Source: Oscillospiraceae bacterium
GTDB taxonomy: Bacteria; Bacillota; Clostridia; Oscillospirales; Oscillospiraceae
Direction: 5' to 3'
Assembly: GCA_902783825.1 (NCBI GenBank)
Contig: CACZSJ010000039.1
Span: 1 to 15,950, forward strand
DNA length: 15,950 nucleotides
Part shown: one piece after another, positions 7,308 through 13,740 of the stretch
Layout: the number at the start of each line of letters is the position of its first letter
Numbering within the stretch: the first letter of the stretch is position 1
Notes under the pieces: generated by a model
Databases searched by the model: none
What the model saw: only the letters and a program-made list of their open reading frames with translations
Told to the model about the DNA's origin: nothing
Translations under genes and position numbers: made by a program

Positions 7308-7328
7308 CCTTCGGGCAGTGCTTATTAT
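7294..7328 (-). promoter_or_regulatory. Long RNA hairpin covering the carboxypeptidase start
   Basis: Arms 7294-7309 and 7313-7328 enclose the triloop GAA (mRNA sense). The DNA repeat has an 11-bp perfect outer part and a 3-bp inner part. The two non-matching positions between them (7305/7317 and 7306/7316) become G-U pairs only in the minus-strand transcript, making a continuous 16-bp RNA stem. The GTG GTG start lies in the 3' arm. No T-run follows, so it is not a standard terminator. A translational switch or stability element is inferred. Confidence 0.55.
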
Positions 7329-7362
7329 GAACAGCTGATCAGATTTTTATGAAATGCCCGTA

Positions 7363-7749
7363 TTAAAACTCCTCTTTCTGCTTGGCAATAAAGCTGTCCA
7401 CCTTGTCCATGACCTGCGGAACCAGATCGATCAGGCGGTCCACAGTATTGCTGGCAGGCGGCGTCACATTGATCATGCGGATCACGCCGTCTTTGATCAC
7501 CAGAAAGCCAATGGGATCTACTTTGACGCCAGTGGCATTGCCACCGCCATAGGGCCGCAGGTCTCCGGATCTCTTTCCGTTAAACTCCACACCGCCGCCG
7601 CCAAAGCCAACGCTGATCCGGGAAATCGGAACCAGGGTGATGCCGTCCGGTGTGTAAATCGGCTCGCCAACGACAGTGTCCACCTTCAAGATGTTCCTGA
7701 CGTTATCCATCGTAGCCTGCATGAGTTCGCCAATCGGGTTGTTATCCAT
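7363..7749 (-). CDS. ytfJ: Sporulation protein YtfJ (GerW family)
   Basis: A 128-residue GerW-family protein. In Bacillus the homologue is made in the developing spore and is needed for normal germination; its biochemical role is unclear. The glycine-rich core VGFGGGGVEF (about 47-56), then a second Gly-rich PYGGGNATG stretch and VDPIGFLVI, are the family's recognisable features. The amphipathic start (PIGELMQATMDNVRNI) is also typical. AAAGGA with 9-nt spacing precedes the ATG at 7747-7749. The gene overlaps the end of the DUF2953 gene by 8 nt, reproducing the ytfI-ytfJ pairing of Bacillus and supporting coupled translation. Its presence suggests a spore-forming lineage, although GerW homologues also occur in some non-sporulating Firmicutes. 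Confidence 0.93.
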   Translation of the reverse strand: MDNNPIGELMQATMDNVRNILKVDTVVGEPIYTPDGITLVPISRISVGFGGGGVEFNGKRSGDLRPYGGGNATGVKVDPIGFLVIKDGVIRMINVTPPASNTVDRLIDLVPQVMDKVDSFIAKQKEEF

Positions 7750-8479
7750 TTGCTGCCATCCTTTCCTCTTCCTGAATATTTTGATCTTCTGTTTCTTTCA
7801 GGGGCTCGCCGTTCTCATCCAGGAGCCCGGCCTTTTTCAACGCTCTGCGTTCTTTCCACAAACGAATCTTGTTTTTAATCAGAATTTTGCCTGCTCCGAA
7901 ACCGACGCTTAAGCCTACGCCGAGAATCTGACCGATCCGGATCGTCAACGCAAGGCCGAAATCCACCTGCATCCGATCCGCCATAAAGTCCACATCTGTC
8001 CAGACGTCGCTGTGCTTCACCGTAAACCGCTGCGCACAGATGGGCGCGAGGCTGGAGAGCGCCGCATTCACATAGGCATACTGCATCGCCGTATTGTACG
8101 GATCTTTCCCGCCGGCCAGATAGTGCAACAAAAAGCGATTGACTGTCAGCTTTCTCCGAAACCTTCCAAGCCCTCTCAACACAGATTTCACCAGCTCCAG
8201 GATCTCGTCCATGCTGAACTCCAGCTTCCGCTTCTTCTTTTTCTTTTCCTCTTCTCCCGGCTTGGGCTCTTTTTTCTTTTTTTCTTTTTTGGGCTTTTTC
8301 TCTTTTGGTTTATCTTTTTCCTTCCTGGACGGCTTGGGAATCAACTGCAGCAGAAACCCGTTGATTTTAGCCGACAGGTGGAACTGGCCATCCTCGTATC
8401 CCAAATCTACGCCCACCGGAATGAGCAGGATCACGATCAGAATCGCCAGGATAATTCCTATGATGACGAGCGCAATCAA
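7742..8479 (-). CDS. DUF2953 domain protein (YtfI-like), membrane-anchored
   Basis: A 245-residue protein of unknown biochemical function, placed in the DUF2953/YtfI family by its position directly before ytfJ and by its layout. Residues 2-22 form one strong hydrophobic segment followed by PVGVDLGYEDGQFHLSAKI. A Lys/Glu-rich linker (49-85) comes next, then the conserved C-terminal half with YVNAALSSLAP (135-145). It ends in a charged tail. The start is a TTG at 8479-8477: an in-frame TGA lies three codons upstream, so no longer form exists, and GGGGAG sits 9 nt before it. The gene begins 6 nt after scpB ends and overlaps ytfJ by 8 nt. Family membership is moderately sure; any sporulation role is inferred from the neighbour. 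Confidence 0.75.
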   Translation of the reverse strand: MIALVIIGIILAILIVILLIPVGVDLGYEDGQFHLSAKINGFLLQLIPKPSRKEKDKPKEKKPKKEKKKKEPKPGEEEKKKKKRKLEFSMDEILELVKSVLRGLGRFRRKLTVNRFLLHYLAGGKDPYNTAMQYAYVNAALSSLAPICAQRFTVKHSDVWTDVDFMADRMQVDFGLALTIRIGQILGVGLSVGFGAGKILIKNKIRLWKERRALKKAGLLDENGEPLKETEDQNIQEEERMAANG

Positions 8480-8485
8480 ATCGCA

Positions 8486-9109
8486 TCACTCCCCTGCAGG
8501 ATCCTCCATCACGTCTGTCATGGATATCTGCCCGTCTTTTTCCGTTTGTTCCAGCTGGTCAATGGCCGCCTGGAGCTTTTCCAGACCTTCACTGCTTCCC
8601 ATATCCGGCAAGGGCGGCAACTGCGCCAGATCCTGTATGCCCATGGTGCGCAGGAAAACCTCCGTCGTCCGGAACAAAGTTGGACGTCCCGGCGCATCCA
8701 GTTTGCCGCAGGCTTCAATCAAGCCACGCTCGGCCAAAACGCTGACCGTATAGGAGCTGTCTACGCCGCGGACCTTTTCAATGTAAGCGCGGGTCACCGG
8801 CTGAAAATACGCCACAATGGCCAGCGTTTCCAATGCCGGAGGGGAAAGCATGGGCGGCTTTCTATGCTCCAGCGTTTTGGTAATGTATGCGGCATACTCC
8901 GGCGCAGAGCACATTTGTAGCTTATCCCCCAGCCGCAGAATCCGCATCCCCCGGTTTTCCCGTTCGTAACGTTCAGCCAGCTCTCCGCTAATGCGCAAAA
9001 GCTCCTGCTCATCCGTATCCAGCACCAGGGACAAGCGCGCCACCGGCACGCAGTCGCCTGCTGCAAAGAGTATAGCCTCAAGGGCGGAATATATATCAAT
9101 CAAGTTCAT
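8486..9109 (-). CDS. scpB: Segregation and condensation protein B
   Basis: ScpB forms a dimer that binds the ScpA middle region in the SMC-ScpA-ScpB condensin, which organises and segregates the chromosome. The 207-residue product shows the ScpB layout of two winged-helix domains. The first covers about 1-85 (start MNLIDIYSALEAILFAAGD); the second includes LSPPALETLAIVAYFQPVTR, KVRGVDSSYTVSVLAERGLIE and GRPTLFRTTEVFLRTMG, a near-diagnostic series. An acidic, Gln-rich tail follows. I chose the ATG at 9107-9109; the GTG just before it would add one residue. Only a distant AAAGGG is seen upstream, with a small hairpin between it and the start. It follows scpA by 30 nt, as expected for partners. 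Confidence 0.95.
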   Translation of the reverse strand: MNLIDIYSALEAILFAAGDCVPVARLSLVLDTDEQELLRISGELAERYERENRGMRILRLGDKLQMCSAPEYAAYITKTLEHRKPPMLSPPALETLAIVAYFQPVTRAYIEKVRGVDSSYTVSVLAERGLIEACGKLDAPGRPTLFRTTEVFLRTMGIQDLAQLPPLPDMGSSEGLEKLQAAIDQLEQTEKDGQISMTDVMEDPAGE

Positions 9110-9114
9110 CACCC

Positions 9115-9132
9115 AGGCGTCAACTGACGCCC
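9115..9132 (-). promoter_or_regulatory. Small hairpin in the scpA-scpB gap
   Basis: In the mRNA GGCGUC and GACGCC pair around AGUU, with an outer G-U pair, forming about seven pairs between the scpA stop and the scpB ATG. The only purine-rich site (AAAGGG) is just upstream and partly within the stem, about 18 nt from the ATG. Folding would bring the start closer to the site. Any function is inferred. Confidence 0.35.
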
Positions 9133-9139
9133 TTTCTGC

Positions 9140-9925
9140 TTATTCTTCAATTCTCTCCAAAATCTCATCCACATCGCCGCCAATGAATTCCACCTGGTAT
9201 CCATCCTGTTGCTTCTCGATGTGAACGCTTCCCAGGCTGCAAAGCTCCAAAATAGAAACAAAAGTAGCTACCACTTCGGAGCGGGACGAGCAGTCCCCAT
9301 ACAGACTGCTCAACTCCACCTTTCCCTGCCGCAGCCGAGACAGGATCTGCCGGCTCTTGTCTCTTACGCTGTACACAATCCGCCGCGGCACCACCACCTG
9401 GGTAGCTGTTTCCCGTTCCGGCGTCCGTCCGCCCCGGCTGTAAATTTGGAACAGGGCATGCAGCAGATCCACCGGTTCATGCCGGTATTCGTAATCCCGG
9501 GCAGATTTTTTCAGCGGCTCCGGCAGCTTGGCATAGTACAGCAAACCGATCTGCGAAGCCTTTTTCAACTCTGGTGTAAGCAGCTGAATCGCTTCATAGA
9601 CGCCCTTGCACTTAAGTTGCTCCAGCGACTGTCGCAGAAGCTCCATCTCCGTTATCTCTTCCTCGCCGCTTAAAAGCGTGCGGGTTTTGATGTACAGCAG
9701 ATGGGAAGCCATCTGAACAAATTCGCTGGCAATCTCCAGATCCATGCTCTGCATCTCCTCCAGATACGCCAGATACTGGTCAAGAATCTGGGAAATGCTC
9801 ACGTCTCGTATCTCTATTTTGTTTTTCGATAGCAAGGTAAGGATCAGGCTGAGAGGACCTTCGAAGTCCTGCATCTCATCCTTTTCCCTCACCACGCCCT
9901 CAAGAAAAAAACTGGGATTTTCCAT
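9140..9925 (-). CDS. scpA: Segregation and condensation protein A (kleisin)
   Basis: ScpA is the kleisin that bridges the SMC heads and recruits ScpB. The 261-residue product has the kleisin N-terminus with the signature FEGPLSLILTLLSKNKIEI (about 21-39) and SISQILDQYLAYLE, then EFVQMASHLLYIKTRTLL. It ends with the winged-helix segment VVATFVSILELCSLGSVHI, which binds the other SMC head. I chose the ATG at 9923-9925, 5 nt after the preceding stop. A TTG at 9934-9932, overlapping that stop as TTGA, would add three residues. Neither has a convincing ribosome site, so translational coupling from the protease gene is likely. Length and order with scpB fit the family. Confidence 0.95.
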   Translation of the reverse strand: MENPSFFLEGVVREKDEMQDFEGPLSLILTLLSKNKIEIRDVSISQILDQYLAYLEEMQSMDLEIASEFVQMASHLLYIKTRTLLSGEEEITEMELLRQSLEQLKCKGVYEAIQLLTPELKKASQIGLLYYAKLPEPLKKSARDYEYRHEPVDLLHALFQIYSRGGRTPERETATQVVVPRRIVYSVRDKSRQILSRLRQGKVELSSLYGDCSSRSEVVATFVSILELCSLGSVHIEKQQDGYQVEFIGGDVDEILERIEE

Positions 9926-9930
9926 AGGCC

Positions 9931-10629
9931 TCAAAGATAAAACAGGGTCATAATCAAACGATAGGCTCCCGTCGCAATGGGAAAGAGCCCGTTGTACAGC
10001 AAATTAATCAGATAACGCAGCGGTGTGCCCAGCACGCCCGTTGCCATCAAAGCAATCATCAGGATGGAACCGTACTGCTCAAAGTGCAGCACCTTGGCAT
10101 AGTCCTCGTCGTCCAGGCAAGCCTGCAGGATCCGAGACCCATCCAAGGGGGGAATCGGTATCAGATTAAACACCGCCAGCCCCAGGCTCAGGGTGCAGGT
10201 CATCTGGATCATCTGCAACAGGTATTGTCCTACGGCGCTTCCGCTGAGCGGCAAAAAGGCCGCCCCATAAAAAAACAGAAAGACCATTGTAATCAGAATG
10301 TTGCTCAAAGGCCCTGCCAGTGCCGTCAAGGCCATATCCCGCTTTGGCTCGCGAAAATTTCGCATGTCTACCGGAACCGGCTTGGCCCAGCCGACATGAA
10401 ACACGAGCATCATCACAAACCCCATAGGATCCAGATGCTTCAGTGGATTGAGGGTCAGCCGCCCTCGCTCCTTGGCCGTATTGTCTCCCAGGCGATACGC
10501 CACGTAGCCGTGGCTCAGCTCATGCAGCGTGATGCACAAGAAGGTCGGGATCAGGCTGAGCAGGATGCTGAGGATATAGTCAAAATCAAAACCGTTCCAT
10601 ATGGACTCCAACGCGTCGATACTGCACAC
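9931..10629 (-). CDS. M50-family (site-2-type) membrane zinc protease
   Basis: An integral-membrane metalloprotease of the M50B group that would cleave substrates within the membrane; its targets are unknown. HELSH supplies two zinc-binding histidines and the catalytic glutamate inside the first hydrophobic segment. The distal motif NLIPIPPLDGSRIL supplies the third ligand, Asp. GRLTLNPLKHLDPMG, GWAKPVPVDMRNFR and ALTALAGPLSN are conserved family segments. Four or more membrane segments are apparent. The start is uncertain. The open frame runs back to a TTG at 10665, but that lies in the upstream terminator's T-run. GTG at 10629 (used here) and TTG at 10611 both follow the putative promoter, and neither has a clear ribosome site. 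It is the first gene of the block ending in ispH-rpsA. Confidence 0.87.
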   Translation of the reverse strand: MCSIDALESIWNGFDFDYILSILLSLIPTFLCITLHELSHGYVAYRLGDNTAKERGRLTLNPLKHLDPMGFVMMLVFHVGWAKPVPVDMRNFREPKRDMALTALAGPLSNILITMVFLFFYGAAFLPLSGSAVGQYLLQMIQMTCTLSLGLAVFNLIPIPPLDGSRILQACLDDEDYAKVLHFEQYGSILMIALMATGVLGTPLRYLINLLYNGLFPIATGAYRLIMTLFYL

Positions 10630-10643
10630 CCCCAGTGTCTTGT

Positions 10644-10672
10644 ATTTTAGCAAACAATAGCACAAAAAACAA
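10644..10672 (-). promoter_or_regulatory. Putative promoter of the M50 protease block, overlapping the engB terminator
   Basis: On the minus strand TTGTTT (10672-10667) and TAAAAT (10649-10644) are exactly 17 bp apart. The -35 box uses the last two bases of the terminator stem and the start of its T-run. A start near 10637 would place the whole scpAB-to-rpsA block under it. Hexamer matches are moderate, so this is a candidate. Confidence 0.5.
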
Positions 10673-10703
10673 GAGCGAGACAGAATAAAGCTGTCTCACT
10701 CTT
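10664..10703 (-). terminator. Intrinsic terminator after engB
   Basis: A 13-bp stem (10691-10703 with 10671-10683, including one G-U pair in the mRNA) and a 7-nt loop are followed on the minus strand by G and six T residues (10670-10664). The stem begins 7 nt after the engB stop. It should end the tig-clpP-clpX-lon-engB transcript. Confidence 0.92.
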
Positions 10704-10710
10704 ATAAAAA

Positions 10711-11301
10711 TCACAAAAGCGTTAAAATCTCTGCCAGCAGAGCTTCTCTGCCCGTCCCTTTTTCGGCAGAAAACGGAAGCAAAAGCGTATCTTCCGATAT
10801 ACCAAGCGTTTCACGAATACGGAGTATATTCGGCTCTATTTCACTCTTTTTCAGTTTATCCAGCTTGTTAGCCACCAGCACAAAGCGCCGCCCGGAGCTT
10901 TTAAACCACTCCGCCATCGTCACATCATCTGCCGTAGGCTTATGCCGCGCATCCACGATCATCACGCCCAGGTCCATCAGCTGCGGCTCAGCAAAGAACT
11001 GCTCCATCAGCCGGCCCCAGCGCTCCCGCTCTCCCCGGGAAACCTTGGCATAGCCGTAACCCGGCAGGTCCACGAAGAAAAGCTTTTCGTCAATGAGGAA
11101 ATAATTCACATGGATCGTTTTTCCCGGTGCGGCGCCGACCCGGGCCAGATTCTTTCGGTTCAGCAGTCGGTTAATGACGGAAGACTTCCCCACATTGGAC
11201 TTTCCCGCAAACACAACGCTGGGAATCTGGCGCCGGATAAACTGAGACGGTGCTGCGGCGGATTGTACGAATTCAGCGCGGTTGACATTCAGACTTTGCA
11301 T
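10711..11301 (-). CDS. engB: Ribosome-biogenesis GTP-binding protein EngB (YihA/YsxC)
   Basis: A small TrmE-Era-type GTPase needed for late assembly of the 50S subunit. All GTPase motifs are present in 196 residues: G1 G33-K-S-N-V-G-K-S40, the switch I Thr62 region (GKTIHVNYF), G3 D78-L-P-G81 with GYGYAK, G4 N145-K-L-D148, and G5 S178-A-E-K. The length is typical for the family. The ATG lies 7 nt after the lon stop, with AGGTGA spanning the junction as the ribosome site. lon followed by engB (lonA-ysxC) is a conserved Firmicutes order. It is the last gene of block A, with a terminator directly after it. Confidence 0.97.
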   Translation of the reverse strand: MQSLNVNRAEFVQSAAAPSQFIRRQIPSVVFAGKSNVGKSSVINRLLNRKNLARVGAAPGKTIHVNYFLIDEKLFFVDLPGYGYAKVSRGERERWGRLMEQFFAEPQLMDLGVMIVDARHKPTADDVTMAEWFKSSGRRFVLVANKLDKLKKSEIEPNILRIRETLGISEDTLLLPFSAEKGTGREALLAEILTLL

Positions 11302-11308
11302 GCTTCAC

Positions 11309-13708
11309 CTACTGTCTGATTCCGCTTCGATCTTCAGCCGATACCACCGGAAGCGTTTCCCGATGGCCGACAGCTTCCGGACGGTTTTCCAGCACCAGAT
11401 CCAAGATCTGATCCACATGGTCTGTCGGGACAAACTGCAGCTTGCCGCGGACTGTCTGATCGATCTCGGCAAGATCCGCCTCGTTATCCGCCGGCAGGAT
11501 TACCGTTTTCACGTCAGCGCGCAGGGCCGCCATGGTTTTTTCCTTCAAACCGCCGATAGGCAGAACCCTGCCCCGCAGCGTGATTTCCCCGGTCATCGCC
11601 AAATCGCTGCGCACCGGCCGTCCAGACAACGCAGAAATCACCGCCACACACACCGTGATGCCGGCTGATGGGCCGTCCTTTGGCACAGCCCCCTCCGGGA
11701 AATGGATATGTATATCCTTCGTCTTGTAAAAATCCGGGTCGATCCCCAGGGTATCAGTCCTGGATCGAATATAGGTCACGGCCGCCTTGGCAGATTCCTT
11801 CATCACGTCCCCCAGATTGCCCGTAAGCTGCAGCTTGCCGCTGCCGTCCACCACAGAGACTTCCACATCCAGCATCTCGCCGCCCACAGAGGTGTACGCG
11901 AGCCCGTGAACAAGCCCGATCTCGCTGCGCCTGTTGCGATTGTCCCGTTTAAACTTGGCCGGCCCCAGGTAAGGCTCCAGCTTGCCCGCCCGGATACGCA
12001 GGCTGCTGCACCCCTCCTCGGTAACGGCGCTTGCAGCCTTGCGGCAAAGGGTCGCCAGCTGACGCTCCAGGGTGCGCACGCCAGACTCGCGGGTATAGCT
12101 GTCGATCACTTCCCGCAGGGCGTTGTCGTCCATGCGAAGCTGGTTTGCCTTCAGGCCATGCTTCTTCCGCTGCTTGGGCAGCAGGTGGTGTTTGGCAATC
12201 TGCAGCTTCTCTTCGTCCGTATAGCTGGATAATTCGATCACTTCCATACGGTCCAGCAAGGCTCGTGGGATTGTATTGACGGTATTCGCCGTGGTGATAA
12301 AGAATACCTGAGATAAATCGAAAGGGATCTCCAGGAAATTATCCCGGAACGTTGCGTTCTGCTCAGGATCCAAAGCCTCCAGCAGTGCAGAGGCAGGATC
12401 TCCTCGATAGTCGGAGGAAAGCTTGTCGATCTCGTCCAGCACCATCAGGGGATTGCAGGTTCCCGCCTGAATAACACCGCTGATCATGCGCCCGGGCATA
12501 GAGCCAATATAGGTCTTTCGGTGGCCGCGAATCTCCGCCTCGTCATGTACGCCGCCCAGGGAAACACGCACCAGCTTGCGATTAATTGCCTTGGCAACAC
12601 TCATGGCAATGCTGGTCTTTCCGGTTCCCGGAGGCCCTACCAGGCACAGCAGTCCGCCCTTGATATCCGGAGCCAGCTGCTTGACCGCCAGGTATTCCAG
12701 AATCCGTTCCTTGACCTTATCCAGTCCAAAATGCTCCTCATCCAGGATCTTGCGCGCCTTGGCCAAGTTCACCGTCTCTTCTGTATAAACGCCCCAAGGC
12801 AGTTCCAGACAAACATCCAGATAGCCACGCAAGACCGCCGCCTCCGAGGAGCCAAACGGCTGCTTGGCCAGCCTGCCCAATTCCTTGAGCAGCTTTTCCC
12901 GGATATCCTCCGGGGCGGCAAGCTCAGAGATTTTGCGCCGGTACTCATCCAGATCGTCAACCTGCCCGTCCTCGCCCAGCTCGCTCTGAATAATCTTCAG
13001 TTCTTCCCGCAGATAGTATTCCCGCTGATTGCGGCTCATCTGTTCCTGCGTCTCTTCCGACAGTTCCTTTTCTATGGACAGGATGTTCAGTTCCCGATTG
13101 AGCAGGCGGCCGATCAGCGCCAGCCTGCGGCTGGGGTACACAGTTTCCAGCAGTTTCTGTTTATCCTCATGGTTGAAGTTCACATTCTGCCCGATGTAAT
13201 AACTGACATGAGCGGGATTCGGATTTGCCAGAATGTTCAGAATCTGCTCCGCAGGCAGATCCTGATTCATATGCAGATATTCCTCAAAAAGGCTCATGCA
13301 GTTGCGGATCAGGGCTTCCATACGATCCGCGCTCACCCGCTCTTTTTTGTCAGGCAATGGCCGCAGCTTGGCGGTATAGCCCTTCGGATCCGCATCGATG
13401 CTTTCCGCCTCGGCTCGATAAAGCCCCTCCACCATAACCCGGCAGATGGATCCTCGGGGCTGACGCAGCTGCTGCCGGATCCGGCAGACCGTGCCTACAT
13501 GATAGATCCCGTCCTCCTCAGGCATGTCGGAGTCCAAATCCTTCTGCGCCGCGAGAAAAATGGTCTGATCTTTTCCGGAGGCCATGGCCAGGGATGCTGT
13601 GGACGCGGGTCTCTCCACATCAAAGGTCAACAGCATTCCCGGAAACACGTGCAGACCGCGCAGGGCCAGCATCGGCATCAAGAACGTACCTGTATTCTTC
13701 ATGTTCAT
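11309..13708 (-). CDS. lon: ATP-dependent protease Lon (LonA type)
   Basis: A 799-residue cytosolic AAA+ serine protease that degrades misfolded and selected regulatory proteins. It has the LonA order: an N-terminal substrate-binding domain (about 10-205, start PMLALRGLHVFPGM), a helical region to about 310, an AAA+ module with Walker A G358-P-P-G-T-G-K-T365 and Walker B L421-M-V-L-D-E-I-D428, and a C-terminal protease domain. The catalytic Ser681 lies in PKDGPSAG. Lys724 lies 43 residues later in GGLKEK, the same spacing as in E. coli Lon. There are no membrane segments, so this is not LonB. AAGGAG with 6-nt spacing fixes the ATG. The gene starts 32 nt after clpX; the lonB seen between clpX and lonA in Bacillus is absent here. 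Confidence 0.98.
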   Translation of the reverse strand: MNMKNTGTFLMPMLALRGLHVFPGMLLTFDVERPASTASLAMASGKDQTIFLAAQKDLDSDMPEEDGIYHVGTVCRIRQQLRQPRGSICRVMVEGLYRAEAESIDADPKGYTAKLRPLPDKKERVSADRMEALIRNCMSLFEEYLHMNQDLPAEQILNILANPNPAHVSYYIGQNVNFNHEDKQKLLETVYPSRRLALIGRLLNRELNILSIEKELSEETQEQMSRNQREYYLREELKIIQSELGEDGQVDDLDEYRRKISELAAPEDIREKLLKELGRLAKQPFGSSEAAVLRGYLDVCLELPWGVYTEETVNLAKARKILDEEHFGLDKVKERILEYLAVKQLAPDIKGGLLCLVGPPGTGKTSIAMSVAKAINRKLVRVSLGGVHDEAEIRGHRKTYIGSMPGRMISGVIQAGTCNPLMVLDEIDKLSSDYRGDPASALLEALDPEQNATFRDNFLEIPFDLSQVFFITTANTVNTIPRALLDRMEVIELSSYTDEEKLQIAKHHLLPKQRKKHGLKANQLRMDDNALREVIDSYTRESGVRTLERQLATLCRKAASAVTEEGCSSLRIRAGKLEPYLGPAKFKRDNRNRRSEIGLVHGLAYTSVGGEMLDVEVSVVDGSGKLQLTGNLGDVMKESAKAAVTYIRSRTDTLGIDPDFYKTKDIHIHFPEGAVPKDGPSAGITVCVAVISALSGRPVRSDLAMTGEITLRGRVLPIGGLKEKTMAALRADVKTVILPADNEADLAEIDQTVRGKLQFVPTDHVDQILDLVLENRPEAVGHRETLPVVSAEDRSGIRQ

Positions 13709-13740
13709 TGCTCTCTCCTTTCCGGAGCACTGTTTCAGGC

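Noticed and set aside
10630..10665. Longer start (TTG at 10665) for the M50 protease
   Set aside because: It lies in the T-run of the engB terminator and upstream of the predicted transcription start, so it is unlikely to be used.
13709..13735. Small hairpin (CTCC pairing with GGAG) over the lon ribosome site
   Set aside because: Only four to five pairs form in two competing ways. This is too weak to claim as control of Lon translation.
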